NCBI RefSeq assembly: GCF_003946385.1
Contig: NZ_RHOE01000024.1
Span: 1 to 35,721, forward strand
Length of the DNA: 35,721 nucleotides
Direction: 5' to 3'
Source of the DNA: Loigolactobacillus zhaoyuanensis
GTDB lineage: Bacteria; Bacillota; Bacilli; Lactobacillales; Lactobacillaceae
Part shown: positions 29,762 to 35,721 of the stretch, piece by piece
Layout of the letters: each line of letters begins with the position of its first letter
Numbering within the stretch: position 1 is the stretch's first letter
Notes under the pieces: model-generated
The model's input: the letters and a program-made list of their open reading frames with translations, nothing else
Database searches by the model: none
What the model was told of the DNA's origin: nothing
Made by a program: the position numbers and the translations under genes

Positions 29762-29869
29762 CGTGTTTTTAGAGGCAGATTAATCTAAGCACTTTTTAAA
29801 AACACGCTACACAAAAGGGCTGCCTCGTAATTAAGGCTTGCAGATTGTGCCTAACCTTGGAGACAGCCC
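29762..29869 (-). other. Two hairpins between rpsB and tsf, candidate partial terminator
   Basis: Hairpin A: GGGCTGCCTC (29817-29826) and GAGACAGCCC (29860-29869); on the minus-strand RNA all ten pairs form, one as a U-G wobble, followed by CCCTTTTGTGT. Hairpin B: CGTGTTTTTA (29762-29771) and TAAAAACACG (29797-29806), a perfect 10-bp stem. The loop of B contains a 7-base match (29772-29778) complementary to part of the 3' arm of A (29820-29826). The arrangement suits lower tsf than rpsB transcription. Confidence 0.65.
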
Positions 29870-29898
29870 TAAATCACTCATTTAAAATTGATTTTATG

Positions 29899-30726
29899 CT
29901 ATTTGTTTGCGTTTTTACCTTCGACAGCTTTTTGTAGATCTTGTAAGCTCTCTTTGCTTGGTGCTTCGCTATCAGCTGCTGCTGATTCTGCAGGTGCAGC
30001 TGATTCTGCGGCTGCTTCTCGTTGTGCAGCAACTTCTGCTTCTTCACCTTGACGGCCTTCAACAATTGCATCAGCCATCTTAGAAGTTAACAGACGAACG
30101 GCACGGATAGCATCATCATTTGAAGGGATGATAACATCGATGTCATCAGGATCACTGTTTGTATCAACCATAGCAACGATCGGAATGTTCAATTTTTGAG
30201 CTTCTTGAACGGCGATCTTTTCTTTACGAGGGTCAACAATGAACAAAACATCTGGGATCCGAGGCATATCTTCGATACCGCCTAAGAATTTTTCAAGTTT
30301 TTCACGTTGTTTGTTTAACTGAGAAACTTCCTTCTTAGGTAATTTTTCGAAAGTACCATCTTCGCCCCAAGTTTTGATTTCCTTTAGGCGTGCGATCCGT
30401 TTTTGGATTGTTTGCCAGTTAGTCAAAGTTCCACCTAACCAACGATGGTTAACGTAGAATTGGCCAGCACGAGTTGCTTCTTCAGCGATTGAATCTTGTG
30501 CTTGCTTCTTTGTACCAACAAAAAGAACGATCCCACCATCAGCGGCAGTATTCTTCATGAAGTCATAAGCGTTATCTACTAATTTCAAAGTCTTTTGCAA
30601 GTCAATGATGTAGATACCGTTTCTTTCAGTGAAGATATAAGGCTTCATTTTTGGATTCCAACGACGTGTTTGATGGCCGAAATGAACACCGGCTTCAAGC
30701 AATTGTTTCATACTAATAACAGACAT
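29899..30726 (-). CDS. rpsB: 30S ribosomal protein S2
   Basis: A 275-residue S2. Signatures are [20 protein letters not shown] (residues 13-32) and [19 protein letters not shown] (about 156-174). The last 50 or so residues form an Ala/Glu/Ser-rich tail, longer than in many S2 proteins, ending [13 protein letters not shown] 30726 has AGGAGG 8 bases before it; the frame can be extended to 30765 but without a fitting site. S2 binds late to the 30S head-body junction. The leader and the intercistronic region are both structured. Confidence 0.98.
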   Translation of the reverse strand: MSVISMKQLLEAGVHFGHQTRRWNPKMKPYIFTERNGIYIIDLQKTLKLVDNAYDFMKNTAADGGIVLFVGTKKQAQDSIAEEATRAGQFYVNHRWLGGTLTNWQTIQKRIARLKEIKTWGEDGTFEKLPKKEVSQLNKQREKLEKFLGGIEDMPRIPDVLFIVDPRKEKIAVQEAQKLNIPIVAMVDTNSDPDDIDVIIPSNDDAIRAVRLLTSKMADAIVEGRQGEEAEVAAQREAAAESAAPAESAAADSEAPSKESLQDLQKAVEGKNANK

Positions 30727-30848
30727 AGGTGTTTCCTCCTTGGTTTTTTCCTCCCTGACGGTCAATTAACAAGTGAACTTGCACAAGCAAGCACCACGCT
30801 TATTATCACGCCAGGTGTGAATTGTGGTGTCTTAAAGCACCGAGTAAT
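30727..30848 (-). promoter_or_regulatory. Leader of rpsB with small hairpins
   Basis: About 115 bases of mRNA precede the rpsB ATG. On the minus strand GGTGCTTTAAGACACC can fold as GGTG / CACC, CTTGCTTGTGCAAG as CTTGC / GCAAG, and CAAGTTCACTTG is near-symmetric. Length and folding would suit autoregulation by S2, but I cannot match it to a known leader class. Confidence 0.35.
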
Positions 30849-30877
30849 AGTTTACCGTAAAATAAGAACTGGTGCAA
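30849..30877 (-). promoter_or_regulatory. Sigma-A promoter of rpsB-tsf
   Basis: On the minus strand: -35 TTGCAC (30872-30877), 17-base spacer, -10 TAAACT (30849-30854). Confidence 0.8.
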
Positions 30878-30911
30878 CTATTTTTTATGATCGCGTTTAA
30901 ACTTTATGCCG

Positions 30912-30940
30912 AAAATAAAAAATCTGCCCGAAGGACAGAT
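30912..30940 (-). terminator. Intrinsic terminator after ldhD
   Basis: Stem ATCTGCCC / GGACAGAT (30922-30929, 30933-30940; one mismatch) with a tight loop; the minus strand continues TTTTTTATTTT. It lies 20 bases after the ldhD stop. Confidence 0.8.
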
Positions 30941-30960
30941 CTTTATCAACTAACATTAAA

Positions 30961-31953
30961 TTAAAATTTAACTTCGTTACGGCTTTCACCTTTTTCGACC
31001 ATGCTCTTAGCAGAATCTAAGGCAACATCGACCATGTTACGGACAGCTGTTTCTGTATAGAAAGCAACGTGTGGTGTAACTAAAATGTTACGTTGTGCCA
31101 TTAATTCAACTAAAGTAGCGTCTGGTACTTTTTTGCCAGTGAAATCAGAGTTGAAGATACCAACTTCGTTTTCATAAACATCAAGTACGGCACCAGCGAC
31201 TTTACCTGACTTATAGCCAGCGATTAAGTCTTTAGCGTCGATCAATTCACCGCGGGCAGTGTTAATGATGATAACATTGTCTTTCATCTTAGCGATGGAA
31301 TCTTTATTGATCATATGATAATTTTCTTTAAGTCCTGGAACATGTAATGTGATAACGTCAGCTTGGGCGTATAATTCGTCCAATGTATCAACGTACATGC
31401 CTTCTGCTTCAAGTTCAGGGTTACGGAATACATCATAACCGATAACTTTAGCGCCAAAACCTTTATAAATATTGATGCCGGCACGGCCAATACGACCTGT
31501 ACCAACGACACCAACAGTCATGGTGTGCAATTCGCGGGCAATATCTGGTTCCCAAGTAAAGTCGCCTTTAGCGAGCTTGTCGTTGAAATCAGGTGTCCGG
31601 CGAAGCAATTGCATCAAACCAGTAACTGCTAATTCAGCAATGGCACTTGGTGAGTAACTAGGCACGTTTGTGACCCGAACTCCGTTGGCCTTAGCGACAT
31701 CAGCAGGAATGTTATCAACCCCGACGTTACGGATCGATAAATCTTTAATACCGTATTCTTTCATAGTAGTAAAGATTTCTTTGTCGTAAGGTAATTGTTG
31801 ATAAGCAACGATTGCGTCATAGTCTTTAGCTAATTTAACAGTTTCCTTGTTCAACAAGTCAGCAACTAACTTAACGTCAACTTTGTTTTCCTTTGACCAG
31901 TTATGTGCATAACCTTCTTCGTCTTTACGTACACCATAAACAATAATCTTCAT
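30961..31953 (-). CDS. ldhD: D-lactate dehydrogenase
   Basis: A 330-residue NAD-dependent D-2-hydroxyacid dehydrogenase that reduces pyruvate to D-lactate. The Rossmann motif GTGRIG is at residues 151-156 with the acidic cofactor-binding Asp about 18 residues on (IGYDVFRN). The catalytic triad is Arg234 (NTARGELID), Glu263 (YENEVGIF) and His295 (TPHVAFYTE), positions matching lactobacillar D-LDH. It is a single gene with a strong promoter and its own terminator, as expected for a major fermentation enzyme. Related 2-hydroxyisocaproate dehydrogenases share the fold, so substrate assignment rests on overall similarity. Placement next to rpsB agrees with what I recall of L. plantarum. Confidence 0.93.
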   Translation of the reverse strand: MKIIVYGVRKDEEGYAHNWSKENKVDVKLVADLLNKETVKLAKDYDAIVAYQQLPYDKEIFTTMKEYGIKDLSIRNVGVDNIPADVAKANGVRVTNVPSYSPSAIAELAVTGLMQLLRRTPDFNDKLAKGDFTWEPDIARELHTMTVGVVGTGRIGRAGINIYKGFGAKVIGYDVFRNPELEAEGMYVDTLDELYAQADVITLHVPGLKENYHMINKDSIAKMKDNVIIINTARGELIDAKDLIAGYKSGKVAGAVLDVYENEVGIFNSDFTGKKVPDATLVELMAQRNILVTPHVAFYTETAVRNMVDVALDSAKSMVEKGESRNEVKF

Positions 31954-31986
31954 AATATGTGATTGCTCCCTTCATAGTCCTTTTAC

Positions 31987-32015
31987 ATTATAAGCATTTA
32001 CTGAAAATAGGTAAA
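31987..32015 (-). promoter_or_regulatory. Sigma-A promoter of ldhD
   Basis: On the minus strand: -35 TTTACC (32010-32015), 17-base spacer, consensus -10 TATAAT (31987-31992). The leader is under 30 bases. The 32016-32152 stretch upstream is AT-rich with no clear terminator for the GIY-YIG gene. Confidence 0.85.
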
Positions 32016-32152
32016 GCTTAATTTGATTATTTCAGAAAATAAATTTCTCAATTGATTGAAAAATAGCCTAAAACTTGCATCTAGCCACGTTTATTCTAGA
32101 TTTTGATACTATCGCAATAATGAGCTAACCCTAATCAATTACTCATATTTCA

Positions 32153-32434
32153 CTAAAATTCCACAAATACACCCTGCTGTTGTAAAAATTCCAGCTTATC
32201 TTCACGTGGTTGATGCTTAAAGCGCCATTCAGCCTGCAGCGCCGCCGTTTTCGTTGTAAATTCTGCATGAAAAATTAGCTTCACTGGCCGGCGCGTTCGC
32301 GGCTTAGTGTACTTAGCCCCTTTGCCAGCATTGTGCGTTGCAACGCGCTTAGTGACATCCGTGGAATAACCGCCATAAAGCGTATTATCCGCACACAACA
32401 AGACATAAAAATAATATTTTTTAGTTGTTGCCAT
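32153..32434 (-). CDS. GIY-YIG domain protein (UPF0213/YazA-like)
   Basis: A 93-residue protein consisting of one GIY-YIG nuclease-like domain: FYVLLC (residues 8-13) and LYGGYSTD (18-25) form the two family motifs, followed by the Arg in TKRVATHN and a C-terminal helix with the Glu of QAEWRFK. Stand-alone members are common next to trmN6-type genes; whether they cut DNA is unclear. Its ATG overlaps the end of the methyltransferase gene by 14 bases, so translation is coupled. Confidence 0.9.
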   Translation of the reverse strand: MATTKKYYFYVLLCADNTLYGGYSTDVTKRVATHNAGKGAKYTKPRTRRPVKLIFHAEFTTKTAALQAEWRFKHQPREDKLEFLQQQGVFVEF

Positions 32435-33158
32435 ATAGTAATCGCCTAACTTCTGGTAAGTATTGATTTGCTTGATCGTATACGATCAGTGGTGGTAAAA
32501 AGCGCTGACCACCAGGGCGACCGTCCTTGATCAATTCAATCAACACCATATTTGCTTCTCGGTCAGCTTTGGGATGAATAAACCGTATCCGCTTGGTTTG
32601 TAACCGCCAGGCCGCTGCCTTGGTGATAAATTCATTAAAGCGATCCGGCCGATAAACAAAAAATGCTTTGCCATTCATTTTCAGTAAGCCACTAGTTATT
32701 TTCAATATTTCTTCCAAAGAAGTTGCAATTTCGTGACGTGCAATCGCTAAATAGGGATTAGGATTTTTTTTGCTAGTTGCTAACGGTGGGAAATACGGCG
32801 GATTGCAGGTAACGACGTCGACACTATCTTTCGCGATTTGACTAAAACTATTTTGTAGATCCATTTGGTAGATCGTGATCTGCTCTTGCAACTGATTTAG
32901 GGCCACTGAGCGCTGCGCCATATCGGCTAAACGTGGTTGCAATTCCACCGCAGCGATCGACCCTGATGTTTTACGGCTTAAAAATAAGCTAACCGCACCA
33001 TTACCAGCGCACAGATCGACAGTGTAGCTGTGGGGTTTAACCGTTGCAAAGTCCGCTAATAAAACCGCATCCAATGAAAAAGAGAACACGCTGGGACTTT
33101 GAATGATTTTAATAGCTTGGCTGTAAAGTTGATCAATTCTTTCATCGTCTTTTAACAC
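32421..33158 (-). CDS. trmN6: tRNA1(Val) adenine-N6 methyltransferase-like protein (TrmN6/YabB family)
   Basis: A 245-residue SAM-dependent methyltransferase. The SAM motif I is VDLCAGNGA (residues 47-55) and the adenine-N6 signature NPPY is at 119-122. [20 protein letters not shown] (about 18-37) is typical of YabB/TrmN6 proteins, which modify A37 of tRNA1-Val in E. coli. The start is GTG 33158 (MLKDDERID), with GAAGGG about 8 bases upstream. It pairs with the overlapping GIY-YIG gene, as yabB-yazA do in Bacillus. Confidence 0.9.
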   Translation of the reverse strand: MLKDDERIDQLYSQAIKIIQSPSVFSFSLDAVLLADFATVKPHSYTVDLCAGNGAVSLFLSRKTSGSIAAVELQPRLADMAQRSVALNQLQEQITIYQMDLQNSFSQIAKDSVDVVTCNPPYFPPLATSKKNPNPYLAIARHEIATSLEEILKITSGLLKMNGKAFFVYRPDRFNEFITKAAAWRLQTKRIRFIHPKADREANMVLIELIKDGRPGGQRFLPPLIVYDQANQYLPEVRRLLYGNN

Positions 33159-33275
33159 AGGCGCCCTTCTCTTCTTTAAAAATTAATGTTATGTGCTCAG
33201 CAAAGACCACCGATTACTTTCCCTGAATCAGATTAGCGAAAATGGAATGAAAATACAAGTCAATTAGAATTTTTT

Positions 33276-33284
33276 TGGTATAAT
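33276..33284 (+). promoter_or_regulatory. Extended -10 promoter of plsC
   Basis: TGGTATAAT: consensus -10 (33279-33284) with an extended TG; no good -35. GGAAAGGA (33301-33308) then provides the ribosome binding site 8 bases before the ATG. Confidence 0.75.
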
Positions 33285-33316
33285 GTAATAAATCAAGCAC
33301 GGAAAGGAACCAAAAT

Positions 33317-33940
33317 ATGTTTTATACATTTATTCGCGCATTTGTTCGTGGGCTACTTTGGCTGATCAACGGCAATGCCCATTACGACAATAAAAAAGTT
33401 TTACCAGAAGGAGCTTATATTTTAGTCGGGCCACACCGAACTTGGTTTGACCCGATCTACTATGCCTTGGCCGGCAGTCCAAAAAAGTTTTCATTTATGG
33501 CTAAGGAAGAATTATTTAAAAATCCAATCATTCGCTTTATCTTGGTGCACGCTAACGCATTTCCAGTTAATCGCGCTCACCCTGGGCCTTCTGCCATTAA
33601 AACACCAGTGAAGATCCTGAAAAAAGGTGACCTGTCTTTGATCATGTTTCCATCTGGCACCCGCCATTCTGCAGAACTAAAAGGTGGCGCGCTAGTGATT
33701 GCCCGGATGAGCGGCGTGCCGCTCGTACCAACGGTTTATCAGGGACCACTGACCTTTAAACAATTATTCACCCGTAAACGGATCACCGTTCGTTTTGGTG
33801 ATCCAATCTACATTGACCGCAAGCAAAAAATGGACAAAGATGGCATGGCAGCGATCGACGATGGGATGGAAGCTGCTTTTAAACAACTAGATATCGAGAT
33901 CGATCCCGATTTCAAATACGTTCCTACACCTAAAAAATAA
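33317..33940 (+). CDS. plsC: 1-acyl-sn-glycerol-3-phosphate acyltransferase (PlsC family)
   Basis: A 207-residue acyltransferase. Motif I, HX4D, is HRTWFD with His40 and Asp45; motif III is FPSGTRHS near 112-119, a variant of EGTRS with Ser replacing Glu. An N-terminal amphipathic/hydrophobic segment (FIRAFVRGLLWLI) anchors it to the membrane. It should acylate lysophosphatidate to phosphatidate, the substrate of CdsA. The SGTR variant is common in lactobacilli and does not suggest loss of function. It is transcribed alone on the plus strand, facing the YneF-like gene. Confidence 0.92.
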   Translation: MFYTFIRAFVRGLLWLINGNAHYDNKKVLPEGAYILVGPHRTWFDPIYYALAGSPKKFSFMAKEELFKNPIIRFILVHANAFPVNRAHPGPSAIKTPVKILKKGDLSLIMFPSGTRHSAELKGGALVIARMSGVPLVPTVYQGPLTFKQLFTRKRITVRFGDPIYIDRKQKMDKDGMAAIDDGMEAAFKQLDIEIDPDFKYVPTPKK

Positions 33941-33996
33941 AAAAAGCGACCGCCACAGTTTAACTAAAAAAGTTAACTAAGGGCGATCGTTTTTTT
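33941..33996. terminator. Bidirectional terminator between plsC and the YneF-like gene
   Basis: An imperfect outer stem (AAAAAGCGACCGCC with GGGCGATCGTTTTT) encloses an inner hairpin TTAACT / AGTTAA (33960-33965, 33971-33976). A-tract and T-tract flank it, so it can stop both convergent transcripts; the minus gene's stop codon touches it. Confidence 0.75.
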
Positions 33997-34219
33997 ATTT
34001 ATCTGCTTTACGTGATTGAGCTTTCATCGAAGCCATCATTTGGTTTAATTTCTTTTCTGAAGGTTTTTGACCCATTTGCATCATCATCGTCCGCATCATG
34101 TCTTCAGAAATTGGCGGATTATCTTGCAAATACTTCTTCATGTACTGACGAGCGCCAAAGAAACCACCGATGACACCAAGCGCAGCACCGATAACAAAAA
34201 TCAGAATATACATTCCCAC
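33995..34219 (-). CDS. YneF family membrane protein (UPF0154)
   Basis: A 74-residue protein with one N-terminal membrane segment ([20 protein letters not shown]) and a short cytoplasmic tail with the family pattern [29 protein letters not shown]. Its function is unknown; in Bacillus yneF also lies near lexA. I use GTG 34219 because AAAGGGG (34228-34234) is 8 bases before it; the frame could start at ATG 34213 (two residues shorter) or run up to 34237. Confidence 0.88.
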   Translation of the reverse strand: MGMYILIFVIGAALGVIGGFFGARQYMKKYLQDNPPISEDMMRTMMMQMGQKPSEKKLNQMMASMKAQSRKADK

Positions 34220-34385
34220 GTTGTTTTCCCCTTTCAAAAACGAGCTTGCCTATTTATTTTACACAATTATTGGCTAAATTAAAAGGTATGGACCAAATTA
34301 AAAACGCGGCTTTGAAAGCGCCATAACTTTTAAAAACTGCTGCCCTCTGATCAATCTTAACCAAATATAAGTTAGACGAGCCAGT

Positions 34386-34622
34386 TTAGTCCTTACGCCA
34401 ACCATTTTTACGCTGCAGTTCCTGAACTTTTTTTGGCGTGGTCTCGTCACCTTTTTTATTAAAAATTTGGGTCTGTTCAATCTGTTGCCGTAATCCGGCA
34501 CGAAATTCTTTAACGTAGGCTTGGCGTAACTCCTTCTGCTCTGCCTGTTCATCGGCATTTAAGCCATCCGTTTTAGCAATACGTGCTAATTCATTGATTC
34601 TTTTGAGGTATTTATTTTCCAT
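34386..34622 (-). CDS. DUF896 (UPF0291, YnzC-like) protein
   Basis: A 78-residue, mostly helical and charged protein. The N-terminal YLKRINELARIAKTDGL and the LRQAYVKEFRAGLRQQIE segment (about 31-48) identify DUF896. In B. subtilis ynzC belongs to the SOS-induced yneA operon divergent from lexA; here the gene is likewise divergent from lexA but no yneA-like gene is seen. ATG 34622 has AAAGGTG 9-11 bases upstream. Role unknown. A frame at 34298-34558 overlapping it is a shadow. Confidence 0.9.
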   Translation of the reverse strand: MENKYLKRINELARIAKTDGLNADEQAEQKELRQAYVKEFRAGLRQQIEQTQIFNKKGDETTPKKVQELQRKNGWRKD

Positions 34623-34703
34623 GATTATTGACACCTTTCTTAATTCAGCTAGAATGACAACATTAATTTAGCTCAGAAACTGATTAAACCAGCCATTTTA
34701 AGC

Positions 34704-34717
34704 CGAACATTTGTTTG
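34704..34717. promoter_or_regulatory. LexA box (SOS operator)
   Basis: CGAACATTTGTTTG matches the Firmicutes LexA consensus CGAAC-N4-GTTCG with one mismatch. It overlaps the -35 of lexA, so autorepression is expected, and may also reach the divergent DUF896 gene 82 bases away. Confidence 0.8.
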
Positions 34718-34743
34718 AAATACGCTATTTAATATGCTACACT
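34715..34743 (+). promoter_or_regulatory. Sigma-A promoter of lexA
   Basis: -35 TTGAAA (34715-34720), 17-base spacer, -10 TACACT (34738-34743) with an extended TGC. The LexA box covers the -35. Confidence 0.8.
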
Positions 34744-34775
34744 AAAATTAATAAAATATGACTGAGGTGTCAACC

Positions 34776-35396
34776 ATGATTAAACCGCATGAACCCAAAC
34801 AAATAGAAGTCTTACGTTTCATTCATGAACGTGTGGCTGAGAAAGGCTATCCGCCAACGGTGCGCGAAATTGGCGCTGCGGTTTCCCTCTCATCAACCTC
34901 GACTGTTCACGGCCACTTATCGCGTTTGGAAAAAAGAGGCCTGATTCAAAAGGATCCCACTAAACCACGGGCGATCGAACTAACTGAAGCCGGACTAAAA
35001 GAATTGAAAGTCGCCCCTGAACGAATCCCAGTTTTAGGTACGGTCACTGCCGGTGAACCAATTTTAGCAGTTGAAGAAGCCACTGACTTTTTCCCAATTC
35101 CACCTAATTTAGATGATTCTGATCATGATTTATTTATGTTAACGATTCGTGGCGAAAGTATGATCAATGCTGGCATCTTAGATGGTGACCAAGTCATCGT
35201 TCGCAAGCAGGCTACTGCTGATAATGGTGATATTGTCATTGCAATGACTGCAGAAAATGAAGCCACCTGTAAACGATTCTATCGTGAAGTTGATCATTTC
35301 CGTTTACAACCAGAAAACGATACCTTTGCCCCAATTATTTTACAAGAAGTGAGTATCTTAGGTAAAGTCGTTGGTTTGTATCGAACTCGTATGTAG
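34776..35396 (+). CDS. lexA: LexA repressor of the SOS response
   Basis: A 206-residue repressor/protease. The N-terminal winged helix has [20 protein letters not shown] (residues 30-49). The self-cleavage site is Ala92-Gly93 (TVTAGEPI), with catalytic Ser128 (RGESMINAG) and Lys166 ([10 protein letters not shown]). RecA filaments trigger cleavage and so derepress DNA repair genes. ATG 34776 is preferred over ATG 34758 because GAGGTG lies 7 bases before it. A LexA box in its promoter indicates autoregulation, and a strong terminator follows; the IS110-type element lies just downstream. Confidence 0.98.
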   Translation: MIKPHEPKQIEVLRFIHERVAEKGYPPTVREIGAAVSLSSTSTVHGHLSRLEKRGLIQKDPTKPRAIELTEAGLKELKVAPERIPVLGTVTAGEPILAVEEATDFFPIPPNLDDSDHDLFMLTIRGESMINAGILDGDQVIVRKQATADNGDIVIAMTAENEATCKRFYREVDHFRLQPENDTFAPIILQEVSILGKVVGLYRTRM

Positions 35397-35413
35397 CGGT
35401 ATTGCTTATGCTG

Positions 35414-35444
35414 GACCTGGCCATCTTGGCCAAGTCTTTTTTTT
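35414..35444 (+). terminator. Intrinsic terminator after lexA
   Basis: Stem GACCTGGCCA / TGGCCAAGTC (35414-35423, 35427-35436) with a 3-base loop and one mismatch, followed by eight or more T residues, 17 bases after the lexA stop. Confidence 0.92.
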
Positions 35445-35462
35445 ATGAAAAGAATTAAAAAA

Positions 35463-35514
35463 TGAGTATACAAAACAAAAGGGTAGCCAAAGCACAAAAA
35501 AATTTGTATACTCA
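35463..35514. repeat. 12-bp perfect inverted repeat in the non-coding 3' end of the IS110-type element
   Basis: TGAGTATACAAA (35463-35474) and TTTGTATACTCA (35503-35514) are exact complements separated by 28 bases. They lie 15 bases beyond the transposase stop and 18 bases from the lexA terminator T-run. The arms could be an element end, a subterminal repeat pair or the stem of a structured RNA. Confidence 0.7.
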
Positions 35515-35528
35515 GGTTGTTATCGGAT

Positions 35529-35721
35529 TCAATTATTAGTTGAGATCAGAGCCTGTTGCGAGCGCTCTGATCTTTTTAGTTCCTGATAAGTTTGTCCAGT
35601 ATCAATCATGGCATAAACAATACGTAGTAACTTATGCGCTAAGGCAACGACCGCCTTTTGTCGGCCCATATGTGAACTTAGGCGATAAAAGAAATCAGTT
35701 AGTCCTGTGTTTTTCTTACAC
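35529..35721 (-). CDS. IS110-family transposase, C-terminal end (cut by the window edge)
   Basis: The last 64 codons of a minus-strand gene that continues past the right edge. The translation reads DFFYRLSSHMGRQKAVVALA, then HKLLRIVYAMIDTGQTYQEL, ending in ISTNN and TGA (35529-35531). The G-x-x-KAxxAxAxKLLxxxY pattern is typical of the C-terminus of IS110/IS1111 transposases (Transposase_20 domain), DEDD recombinases that use a guide-like RNA encoded in a non-coding end. Whether the gene is intact cannot be seen. The element was inserted downstream of the lexA terminator. Confidence 0.8.
   Translation of the reverse strand, partial: CKKNTGLTDFFYRLSSHMGRQKAVVALAHKLLRIVYAMIDTGQTYQELKRSERSQQALISTNN
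35529..35721 (-). mobile_element. 3' part of an IS110-type insertion sequence (outer boundary uncertain)
   Basis: Only the transposase 3' end and the adjoining non-coding end are in the window. The left boundary probably lies somewhere between 35445 and 35528, since lexA and its terminator are intact; I see no target duplication, which this family usually lacks. Confidence 0.65.
35543..35577 (+). terminator. Plus-strand intrinsic terminator inside the transposase 3' codons
   Basis: Perfect 10-bp stem AGATCAGAGC / GCTCTGATCT (35543-35552, 35564-35573) with an 11-base loop, followed by TTTT on the plus strand. It lies within the last codons of the transposase but in the antisense direction, so it would stop readthrough from lexA into the element. 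Confidence 0.6.

Noticed and set aside
32000-32090. Rex- or CcpA-type operator upstream of ldhD
   Set aside because: AT-rich partial inverted repeats are present, but none matches the known consensus closely enough.
33630-33670. Inactive PlsC because motif III lacks the Glu of EGTR
   Set aside because: SGTR-type variants occur in otherwise normal acyltransferases and the HX4D motif is intact.
34298-34558. 86-residue minus-strand open frame
   Set aside because: It overlaps the DUF896 gene in another frame, has no ribosome binding site and no family resemblance.

Overview
The window looks like chromosome of a lactic acid bacterium of the Lactobacillaceae. The order lexA / DUF896 / YneF / plsC / trmN6 / GIY-YIG / ldhD / rpsB-tsf-pyrH-frr-uppS-cdsA-rseP-proS-polC-rimP-nusA-rnpM-ylxQ-infB-rbfA-truB-ribF-hemW-hrcA-grpE-dnaK-dnaJ-lepA is a conserved Firmicutes backbone. 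A D-lactate dehydrogenase gene next to rpsB fits lactobacilli such as the plantarum/coryniformis side of the family. I cannot name the species. Nearly all genes are on the minus strand; only the first two genes, plsC and lexA are on plus.

Layout from left to right. (1) 1-1785: a plus-strand pair, a two-module VOC dioxygenase and an alpha/beta hydrolase of the MhqO/MhqD type, behind a strong palindrome and closed by a bidirectional terminator. (2) 1853-3788: lepA with its own consensus promoter. (3) 3808-8865: the class I heat-shock operon hrcA-grpE-dnaK-dnaJ, with a sigma-A promoter and a CIRCE operator. (4) 8949-12070: truB-ribF-hemW. (5) 12191-17511: the translation/transcription operon rimP-nusA-rnpM-ylxQ-infB-rbfA. 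(6) 17641-28726: DNA replication, tRNA charging, envelope lipid and ribosome recycling genes (pyrH, frr, uppS, cdsA, rseP, proS, polC). (7) 28768-30877: rpsB-tsf. (8) 30912-32015: ldhD as a single gene. (9) 32153-33158: GIY-YIG protein and trmN6. (10) 33276-35444: plsC, YneF-like and DUF896 genes, and lexA with an SOS box. (11) 35463-35721: the 3' end of an IS110-type insertion sequence, cut by the window edge.

The genes serve translation, protein folding, replication and membrane/wall precursor synthesis. UppS makes undecaprenyl diphosphate, CdsA makes CDP-diacylglycerol and PlsC acylates lysophosphatidate. Most transcription units end in clear intrinsic terminators. Several starts are TTG or GTG when Shine-Dalgarno spacing is used (grpE, rimP, polC, uppS, rseP, trmN6, yneF-like).

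The coding content is ordinary core genome. The unusual signal is non-coding: a 99-bp tandem repeat between uppS and cdsA that repeats the cdsA ribosome binding site three times; an attenuator-like fold in the polC leader; paired hairpins between rpsB and tsf; and a perfect inverted repeat in the non-coding end of the IS110-type element. I see no CRISPR array, tRNA, rRNA, prophage or recognisable defence system, and no gene-free stretch longer than 300 bases.
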